DNA of 64,000 nt from positions 111,810-175,809 of the forward strand of contig CACKMK010000001.1 of the NCBI GenBank assembly GCA_902601345.1, written 5' to 3'. The notes below the pieces were generated by a model. It did not search any database. It saw only the letters and a list, made by a program, of their open reading frames with translations, and was not told where the DNA came from. Every line of letters begins with the position of its first letter. The stretch's first letter is position 1. Both the position numbers and the translations under genes were made by a program. The DNA is from an uncultured Candidatus Poseidoniales archaeon. Lineage in GTDB: Archaea > Thermoplasmatota > Poseidoniia > Poseidoniales > Thalassarchaeaceae. Below are positions 31,154-38,607 of the stretch, one piece after another.

Positions 31154-31350
31154 ATGGCTGATGCTGGGCTATCCTCCGTCCGGAGGGGTCTTCAAAAGGC
31201 TTGCGTATAGCAACGCTCTCGCAAATTGATGAGACGCCCGGGGGGAGGCGGCTCGGTACACAGTAAATTAGCCTACGACATAAATGTTGTTGAAACCGCG
31301 AAAGAACGGATAGCACAACAATTTTGTCTCTAAGCGAGTTGAAGAAAACG

Positions 31351-32694
31351 ATGACGAAGACCAAAGTCTCATTGGAAGGAATTGGGGAGTGGGAAGTAAT
31401 CTCACCTCAGACTGTTTATCCTCCAAGGGAGGATTCCTTACTATTATGCAGGGTAATTTCAGAATTTACCACCATTCCAGGAGTCAAGGTACTGGAAATT
31501 GGATGCGGATCTGGAATAGTTACTATGGTCTTAGCGACTCTTGGTTGGGAAGTTTCAGCTTGCGACTTGAATCCATTTGCAGTTTCAGCGACAAGGGGGA
31601 ATATGGAGAATAACGGAATTCCAGGGAGTCATAAAATAATCGAATCTGGAATAGGAGAGAATTTGGTAATCCCGGAGGGAACAGGATTAGTAATATGGAA
31701 TCTCCCTTATCTTGAAAGAGGGGATGAAGATGATATATTTGAGAAAATAGAAGAAATTGCATGGTCTGAACTTCCAGAAAAGGGTTGGGGTGGAGAGCTT
31801 CTAAATTTCTTAGATTCTCAGCATAACGTGAATGAGTTATTGGCATTGATGGTAATGAAGACAGAGCCTGAGGGAAAAAGTAAGATCGTTGACTGGGAAC
31901 GAAAAGGGTGGACGTCTCGTGCGCTCGCTTCGGAGAGATTTGGGAAAGAAAAGATCGATATTGTGGCTTTTTGGAAGACCGGAGCCGGTCAGACTCCAAC
32001 TATCATTGATACTTGCTCTTCGACAATGGAAGAAGTGATGGAAATATCGGGGGGAGATTGGGTGAGAGTCATGTCCAAGACTCAGACGAATGGGAGAGGG
32101 AGAAAGAATGCCCGATGGATCTCAGAGGAAGGCGGAGTTTTTGCGACGTGGAAATTAGGGTCGAACCTGATTGACGAGTTCTCTCCGGGAATTATCCAAA
32201 CTACTGTTGGAGCTGTAGTCTCCACGGCTCTTGAAGCAGAAATGAAATGGCCGAACGATATTCTCAACAAAAAAGGAGAGAAGATGGGAGGGGTGCTTGT
32301 TGAGTCTTCGAATGACGTAGCTAGCGGACTCAGAATAGGGATTGGAATAAATCGATTTGGTTTTTCTAGAGAGAAGAAAATTAGGGGTTGCGGATGGGAA
32401 GAGACCCTCGGTGACGTTGATGCGGAGGAGGTCTTCAAAAAAATAGATAGGGGGATTTCATCTATTTTCGAGAAGACTGGTATCTTACCACTCCCAAGCA
32501 AGGATAACCTGGTCATCCAATCTTGGTTATCCCTATCAAAATCTCTGTCCAGAGGTATTGCTGTAAGATTGGGCAATGAAGTAGTTAGACCGTCGGGATT
32601 GAACGAGTTAGGCGAGTTGCGGGTCACTGGGGGATCTATTGGAAGTGTAAATATCGGGGATTTAGACACAATTGAGTGGTTAGGCTACAAGTAG
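31351..32694 (+). CDS. Fusion: HemK-like class I methyltransferase + biotin-protein ligase
   Basis: N-term YPPREDSLLLCRV...VLEIGCGSGIVTMVLA...IWNLPYLER; C-term IDTCSSTMEE, SKTQTNGRGRKNARWISEEGGVFATWKL, KWPNDIL, KMGGVLVE. Confidence 0.88.
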   Translation: MTKTKVSLEGIGEWEVISPQTVYPPREDSLLLCRVISEFTTIPGVKVLEIGCGSGIVTMVLATLGWEVSACDLNPFAVSATRGNMENNGIPGSHKIIESGIGENLVIPEGTGLVIWNLPYLERGDEDDIFEKIEEIAWSELPEKGWGGELLNFLDSQHNVNELLALMVMKTEPEGKSKIVDWERKGWTSRALASERFGKEKIDIVAFWKTGAGQTPTIIDTCSSTMEEVMEISGGDWVRVMSKTQTNGRGRKNARWISEEGGVFATWKLGSNLIDEFSPGIIQTTVGAVVSTALEAEMKWPNDILNKKGEKMGGVLVESSNDVASGLRIGIGINRFGFSREKKIRGCGWEETLGDVDAEEVFKKIDRGISSIFEKTGILPLPSKDNLVIQSWLSLSKSLSRGIAVRLGNEVVRPSGLNELGELRVTGGSIGSVNIGDLDTIEWLGYK

Positions 32695-32978
32695 GATTTC
32701 AAACGTTCCCTTACTAGTCTAATCTTTCCAGAACTAGTGATAGTTTCAAATCCGGAAATCTCGTTCAATTTTGTTAGAGCCTGTCGATAGTCGGATAGAG
32801 TTATTTTGATAACAGAAAATGTTCTATTCGCCTTTTTCTCTAAGTCGAATAGTTTCCATTCTAACCCCTCCAATTTTTCTCCTAGGAGTTTCTTCATACT
32901 ATCTCTTTGAATGGATTTATTGACCTGTATAGCAATCCACCTGTGTTTACCCCTTGCTGCCTTTTTTCCCTTCGGCAT
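32685..32978 (-). CDS. Pop5-like RNase P protein component 2
   Basis: 97 aa; KHRWIAIQV N-terminal strand and ETITSSGKIRLVRERL C-terminal pattern. Confidence 0.55.
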   Translation of the reverse strand: MPKGKKAARGKHRWIAIQVNKSIQRDSMKKLLGEKLEGLEWKLFDLEKKANRTFSVIKITLSDYRQALTKLNEISGFETITSSGKIRLVRERLKSYL

Positions 32979-33009
32979 GGTATCCCGAAGGGGTTTACCT
33001 TAACCAATA

Positions 33010-34239
33010 ATGGGTTCACGCGGACGTGTGAACAACGGTACCCCTGAAGAGCCTCGCAAGGTCGAAAGCCCGTTCACTATTTTCTCTGACCCGTCAACTC
33101 TCCCCCATATCGTCCTACTTGTGATATTCTCAGGCTCTCTGTATGGTGCAATGAGTATGGATGTATTCGGATCAGAAAGTCAAGGCGCAGCAATATTTGT
33201 GTCACTGTCGTTATCATACATGGTTGCGGCATTGATTCGTCCCAGCAGATTGGGAAAATTCCTACTAACAGTCGAGAGCAATGGCGAAGGAATACTAGAT
33301 AGGAAATACCTAGCCGAAGGTCTGGTCAAGACTCTACCTGTTATTGCCTTGGCAACCTTAATCTGGTATTTCTTGAACACCATTCTAAATAAAGAAAATT
33401 TGAACGATTTGAAATTGATTCTAGCAATGTTGTTCATTGCAATGTCGTTGTTTCAGGGACTTACTCTGACTGTTGGTTGGGTTGAGTACGGAAAGAAAAT
33501 CAGAGGCCCACCCAGAGATAGTAGGACTGGAGCTAATCCAACGCTATTGAGAATAGTAATTTCCTTGCTTCTACTCGTACCTTTAGTTTGGTGGTTTGGA
33601 TATGGAGCAATTAATCCCTCAAATGCGAATTTTTCGACTAACTTTGTATGGTTCATTTTCCTTATCATAATTGTTTTTCTGGGAGTGCTGATGGAGCGTT
33701 ACACGAAATCATCCAGAGGGGAGGTGGGAGTAGATGGAAAAGCTCGTGACAGGGTGTACTTTCTTATTTTCATAACTTCCTGCTGGCATCTTCTAGGTTC
33801 ATGGAGAAGGGCCCCGTTCACTGTTGATCAGTCCTCAGTCGGCCTCTTTATTGAAGAAGTCTTTTTGATGTCAATCACTATAGTTTTGGCTGTCTGGTCA
33901 TTGTCAAAGAAAGGGCATAAAAGAGATTGGAGGATTTTCCAAGGGCAATCAGCAATTTTCTGGGGAGTATGTTTCGGACTTGCATATTGCGGCAGTGTAT
34001 CTTCCTTGACTGTGCTTTCTGAGGGCAGCCTAATGACAACAACTTCTATTGGACATGCTATCACTGCGATTGTGATGTTAGCTATCTGTCCAATCGCGCT
34101 CTACCGTGTAGGTCTATCCGAGGAATTGGGGGTACGACCTGAGGCTTCTGAGCATTCACTGACTCCTGAGGTAGAGCCTCATTCCCAACCTATTCCAGCT
34201 GAAGAGTCTGGAGATGATATCGTTGAGATTGTGCGCTAG
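33010..34239 (+). CDS. Multi-pass membrane protein of unknown function
   Basis: 409 aa; about ten hydrophobic segments by eye. Confidence 0.7.
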   Translation: MGSRGRVNNGTPEEPRKVESPFTIFSDPSTLPHIVLLVIFSGSLYGAMSMDVFGSESQGAAIFVSLSLSYMVAALIRPSRLGKFLLTVESNGEGILDRKYLAEGLVKTLPVIALATLIWYFLNTILNKENLNDLKLILAMLFIAMSLFQGLTLTVGWVEYGKKIRGPPRDSRTGANPTLLRIVISLLLLVPLVWWFGYGAINPSNANFSTNFVWFIFLIIIVFLGVLMERYTKSSRGEVGVDGKARDRVYFLIFITSCWHLLGSWRRAPFTVDQSSVGLFIEEVFLMSITIVLAVWSLSKKGHKRDWRIFQGQSAIFWGVCFGLAYCGSVSSLTVLSEGSLMTTTSIGHAITAIVMLAICPIALYRVGLSEELGVRPEASEHSLTPEVEPHSQPIPAEESGDDIVEIVR

Positions 34240-35141
34240 AGGCCGCTAACAACGGCTACAAGCCGTAACCTTCCAACTAAATCATCGCTTGCTCTTGCAC
34301 CAAGAATAACCTGGCAATCCTCATCCAGGGTTGATACGAACGCCTCCGAAACCATGTTCAGGTGGCCAAGCGTCATATCTGGCCCCCCCTCGACTTGTAT
34401 CATACATCCCTTGGCCCCGTCAATTGATGTTTCTGACAGGGGCGAGTTTCTTGCCATCCTAACTACCTCATCTGGATCTGAAGTAGTCCCATTGCCTACT
34501 ATCAATGTTGCATTACCTGGCCTACCAACTATCGTTCGAAGGTCCATCAGGTCGAGATTCATCTTCCCGACTCTGGCTAGAGTTGTTACCAGGCCTTCAA
34601 TTAATTCCCCTATCCATTCTGACCCCATCTTCCAGTCAGATTCACGATGCCGAGCCTGCCAGGCAAGTCTCTCAAGGCTGACTCGAATGCACAGATCAGA
34701 GTTCCTCTCTATTGCGGGAATGGCCTTATCTGCAATAGCGGAACGTAGAGGTTGCTCGGCAAAGGGCATTCCAACAATACTGATTACAAGGCTTCCTGCC
34801 TCTACAGATCGAGCAGCGATTTCTGCGGCTGCACCGGATCCAGTTCCCCCTCCTAAGGCGGCAAGGATAATTACGAGTTCCGAGTTTTTTAGCATCGCTT
34901 GAATGTTGGCTATTCCTTCGTTGAGCCGATGTGCAGCCAAATTTGGCAGAGCGGCTGTTCCCTTGCCACTTCCTGATGCATCTAGATGAAGGCAATGGGC
35001 TTCATATTCAGAAGAGAAAGAAGATTCATCGGCATCAACAAGTAATAATTCAGAAAGTTTTTGACATCTACCGTGTGCACGTGATGACCACTTACAACCT
35101 ATACCACCAACGCCTACAATTAGTATGGATTCGGCTTCCAT
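34236..35141 (-). CDS. Divergent FtsZ/tubulin-superfamily protein
   Basis: 301 aa; VGVGGIGCKWS, tubulin signature LGGGTGSGAAAEIA, NLDLMDLRTIVGRPGNA, SIDGAKGCMIQVEGGPDMTL. Confidence 0.82.
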   Translation of the reverse strand: MEAESILIVGVGGIGCKWSSRAHGRCQKLSELLLVDADESSFSSEYEAHCLHLDASGSGKGTAALPNLAAHRLNEGIANIQAMLKNSELVIILAALGGGTGSGAAAEIAARSVEAGSLVISIVGMPFAEQPLRSAIADKAIPAIERNSDLCIRVSLERLAWQARHRESDWKMGSEWIGELIEGLVTTLARVGKMNLDLMDLRTIVGRPGNATLIVGNGTTSDPDEVVRMARNSPLSETSIDGAKGCMIQVEGGPDMTLGHLNMVSEAFVSTLDEDCQVILGARASDDLVGRLRLVAVVSGL

Positions 35142-35175
35142 GGCTTCTGAACCCAGGTAGCCAGTTTATATTGTT

Positions 35176-35613
35176 CTAGTCGTAGTTTAAGTATCGGCGA
35201 TATCTTCTTCTTTCATCTCTAGCCCAAGCATTTTCCGGTTCTAGCATCAACACCTTGTCGTAGTATTCAATGGCTATCTCGAAGTCCGAGAGATGCCTTC
35301 CATTTAGATGACCGAGTACATTCAGGGCCGGAATACAGTTTGAATCAGATCTAATCATTGAAAGAAGAATTTCTTCTGCTTTGTTAATTTCCATAGATTC
35401 CATCTTATCCTCTGCCTCCTCAAGTTGACTGATTTGTTCGTGACTAAGCGAGTAAGTGTTCCTCCACATGGGGGATGCCATGTTTTTGACTATTGCGCAA
35501 TACATTTCAATTTTTTGAAAAACGATATTACTGCGCGGCCCCGAAGGAGTCGTAGTGTAAGGTTCATATCCCCCTTTTTTCTGGTACATATTAACAGAAG
35601 CCTGGGGGGGCAA
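35176..35613 (-). CDS. TPR-like protein
   Basis: 145 aa; ALNVLGHLNGRHLSDFEIAIEYYDKVLMLEPENAWARDER; start uncertain. Confidence 0.55.
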   Translation of the reverse strand: MPPQASVNMYQKKGGYEPYTTTPSGPRSNIVFQKIEMYCAIVKNMASPMWRNTYSLSHEQISQLEEAEDKMESMEINKAEEILLSMIRSDSNCIPALNVLGHLNGRHLSDFEIAIEYYDKVLMLEPENAWARDERRRYRRYLNYD

Positions 35614-35615
35614 AA

Positions 35616-36419
35616 ATGGCTACACCGCGTAAAGTATTGAGTATCTTAATTGTCTCGTTATTCGTTGCGGGATCCGGTGAGGCTCTGCATAGCGGAGTGG
35701 GCGGAAACGCAAACGGACAGGGTGAAGTTTCCATCGCCGGGTGCACTTGTCATGCCGAGGAACCAGACAACTCAGTTACCGTCATCATTGATGGGGTGCC
35801 ATTCCACTATGCACCGGATAGTTCCTACGAGATGAAATTGCAACTAATTGGGGGTCCGGAAGCGAATCTTGATTCGCACACTGCCGGATTTGCGATGACT
35901 GTCACCCAAGGGTCGCTTAGCGCCTCGGAAGGATCTGAGTCAATGGTTCAGAATTGGGAAGGGGACCCAGCCACCCTAACACATACCGATGCGGGTTCGA
36001 GGACTTCTGATAGATCGTGGATGTTTGTTTGGACAAGTCCGTCTGAAGGGTCTGGCTCTGTGGTTTTCAATGTTGCAGGGAACTCAGTAAACGGAGATTT
36101 GGCTCCATCCAGTCTGGATCGCTGGAACCGCCTCACGACCAGTATTGACGAAGGCGAGGACAATGGGAGAACAAAGACTGTATTCTCGGGGAACGGAGAC
36201 ATTAATCCTCCGGCCCCCGTTGAGGGTAAGAAAGACATCCATAAAATGGGTGCCAAGCTCCTAGCCCATTGGCTTGGACTTCTTGGCTTCGGGGCAGTAA
36301 TACTTGTGATTTTCTTCTGCGGTCTGTTCCTCAGATACGGCTTCTCCAGGAATTACAAAGGAAGGAGCAACCTACTGAAACTAAGAATAAAGCATCTAAG
36401 AAGAGGTGATCAACTATGA
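35616..36419 (+). CDS. Secreted Reeler/choice-of-anchor-V-like protein with CxCH motif and C-terminal TM
   Basis: 267 aa; signal peptide, GCTCHAEEPDNSVTVIIDG..., HTAGFAMTVTQGSLS, C-terminal TM and basic tail; just upstream of Rieske/cyt b genes. Confidence 0.7.
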   Translation: MATPRKVLSILIVSLFVAGSGEALHSGVGGNANGQGEVSIAGCTCHAEEPDNSVTVIIDGVPFHYAPDSSYEMKLQLIGGPEANLDSHTAGFAMTVTQGSLSASEGSESMVQNWEGDPATLTHTDAGSRTSDRSWMFVWTSPSEGSGSVVFNVAGNSVNGDLAPSSLDRWNRLTTSIDEGEDNGRTKTVFSGNGDINPPAPVEGKKDIHKMGAKLLAHWLGLLGFGAVILVIFFCGLFLRYGFSRNYKGRSNLLKLRIKHLRRGDQL

Positions 36420-36865
36420 AGGACGACGTAGTAATGAGGCTGTTACGAGAGGTAAAGGCCGGAAAGGTCAGTATCGAAGACGCAAGGGTCGCACTTGAAG
36501 ACGCCGCATTGACAGAAGAGGCCTTCGATGCAGCGGTGAATCATGGGGTATTCAACGAAGTCAAGCCAGGTACCATTGTGAGGGCAAGTCTGGCACCCTC
36601 CGGAGATTCTTGGCTGATTATAATGGTAGGCCTATGGGGCATTCTTTGGACCCTCTATTGGGCTGGCGCGTTGGCTTATGGCCTGTACCAACAGTGGGAT
36701 CAACAATTGCTGGCGTTTAACCTGGCAATGACGCTCCTTACGCTAATAATAATGGGAATTGTGTACCTAAAATATGTCTTGCCAGATGTAGTGATAGTAA
36801 AGCACAGGAGAAACAAGTACATAACGAGTCACGATACAAACTCTTGGAAAAAATATGAGGTCTAA
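36416..36865 (+). CDS. Small two-TM protein in Rieske/cytochrome b cluster
   Basis: 149 aa; overlaps upstream stop; two hydrophobic segments; followed directly by Rieske gene. Confidence 0.75.
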   Translation: MKDDVVMRLLREVKAGKVSIEDARVALEDAALTEEAFDAAVNHGVFNEVKPGTIVRASLAPSGDSWLIIMVGLWGILWTLYWAGALAYGLYQQWDQQLLAFNLAMTLLTLIIMGIVYLKYVLPDVVIVKHRRNKYITSHDTNSWKKYEV

Positions 36866-36867
36866 AA

Positions 36868-37716
36868 ATGGCAAGGAAATTTAAGCTACGTCCTATCTCC
36901 TCTGAGGATGATGTCACTCACGAGAGAAGCGGTGCAATAGACAGAAGGCAATTTATGAGGCTGTCTTTCAATACAGCAGCTGGATTGATTACCACCGCCT
37001 CATTAGGTAGTGTCGGATTTGCCTCCTTCCTAATGGGTCAATCGGAGGGAGGGTCATCCGATTCCGCAATAAAATTCTACGTTCCAAAGGGTTCTGATGT
37101 GTGGTACGGATCTATGGACAAACAGCCCATGACTTTGCAAGCCTTCGTAGACGAGTCAGCCAATACAACAACAGGAATGGTGGGAGCTGCCGGGTTATGG
37201 TCGGGTTTACCAATCATAGCAACTTATGTCCCACATGAGGAGAACAAAAACAAGCCATTAGAAGCAGGCACCCCTCGTTTCCAAATGATGGACGGGTACA
37301 CCGCAGGCGGGGCTTATGTAGGATCCGGGTACGAAATAGAGGAAAAAGAAGAGTATGCATCATTGAATATTCATGACAACCTAATCATAGTCTTCGCGAG
37401 ATGCCCTCACTTGTGTTGTATTCCCGGATGGCAACTCGTTAGCAACGACTTCACTGCGGATAGCTGGTTACCTGGTGGGACTGACTCTAGTGGAAACAAA
37501 TCATTCTGCATCTGCCACTCCAGCAGGTATGACCACACCGTAATTGAGAAGAATACAGCTAGAAACAGGTCTAATGGACAAGAATTTGACTTCATAGGTG
37601 TGAAGAAGACCGGTGGTCCGGCTCCATATGGGATGCCACTGATTCCGTTCACGGTGAATGGCGGAATGATAGAGGCTCTTCCAGATTTCATGGATTGGTA
37701 CACATTCTGCGGGTGA
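36868..37716 (+). CDS. Rieske iron-sulfur protein
   Basis: 282 aa; ARCPHLCCIPGW and FCICHSSRYD (CxH...CxxH with extra Cys pair); N-terminal membrane anchor after RRQFMRLS. Confidence 0.93.
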   Translation: MARKFKLRPISSEDDVTHERSGAIDRRQFMRLSFNTAAGLITTASLGSVGFASFLMGQSEGGSSDSAIKFYVPKGSDVWYGSMDKQPMTLQAFVDESANTTTGMVGAAGLWSGLPIIATYVPHEENKNKPLEAGTPRFQMMDGYTAGGAYVGSGYEIEEKEEYASLNIHDNLIIVFARCPHLCCIPGWQLVSNDFTADSWLPGGTDSSGNKSFCICHSSRYDHTVIEKNTARNRSNGQEFDFIGVKKTGGPAPYGMPLIPFTVNGGMIEALPDFMDWYTFCG

Positions 37717-38598
37717 GTGAAAAATATGATTCAATTCTGGTTCTTGTGGATTTTCATTGCCTTCGTAGTCGTGATTGTAGCCTTCACGCTCAGAAGAGAG
37801 AGGGACGACATGCCGAGGAAGGACATCTTGAGGGCCGTGGAGACAAATGCCGGTAGCATGGGATTGGCCGAGAAGTTGTTCCTCTGGGCCTTTTCTTGGC
37901 TAGACACCAGATTTAGGATTCAAGACTATTGGGGTATGAGCAAAGATTCCTACTACAGCATGCATCGCCAGATGCCATTGACCCACGCCGAAAAATACAA
38001 ACTGAGGATAATCTGGTATTGGTACCCTCTCTATTGCTTAGGAGGGATTTCATTCTTGGCGTTCATAATCTTGGTAATTAGCGGGACCATACTAGGATTT
38101 TATTACGTGCCCGGGGGAGACTTAGACTCAGATCCGACACCAGCCTACGCATCAATGGAATTCATCATGCTAGAGCTACCCTTCGGATACATCATCAGGT
38201 CTATTCACCATTGGACCACGCATTTCTTCGTAGCAGCCGTATTTCTGCACATGTGCAGAGTCTATTTCACCGGTGCGTATAGAAATCCGAGAGAGCTAAA
38301 TTGGTTGATTGGAGTCGCTTTAATGTTCTTCTCGATATTCTTCGGTTACTCTGGTTATTTGTTACCTTGGGACAGCTTGGCATTCGGAGCCGCCACCATC
38401 GGAATCAACATGGCGATGGCCACCCCTCTGATTGGGGAATGGGTGGCCAATGCGATGTTTGGCGGAACAACACTGACGGGCCAGACAGTCGTCAGGATGT
38501 ACTTCCTACACGTTTTTGTACTACCGCTGATTGTAACAGTACTGATTTTGGCCCATCTTTTCATTGTCTGGGTTCAAGGAATTGCGGAGCCGCACTGA
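37717..38598 (+). CDS. Cytochrome b N-terminal domain protein (b6-like)
   Basis: 293 aa; RSIHHWTTHFFVAAVFLHMCRVY, YRNPRELNWLIG, GYSGYLLPWD, second His pair in YFLHVFVLP...LAHLF. Confidence 0.94.
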   Translation: MKNMIQFWFLWIFIAFVVVIVAFTLRRERDDMPRKDILRAVETNAGSMGLAEKLFLWAFSWLDTRFRIQDYWGMSKDSYYSMHRQMPLTHAEKYKLRIIWYWYPLYCLGGISFLAFIILVISGTILGFYYVPGGDLDSDPTPAYASMEFIMLELPFGYIIRSIHHWTTHFFVAAVFLHMCRVYFTGAYRNPRELNWLIGVALMFFSIFFGYSGYLLPWDSLAFGAATIGINMAMATPLIGEWVANAMFGGTTLTGQTVVRMYFLHVFVLPLIVTVLILAHLFIVWVQGIAEPH

Positions 38599-38607
38599 GG
38601 TGATTAT

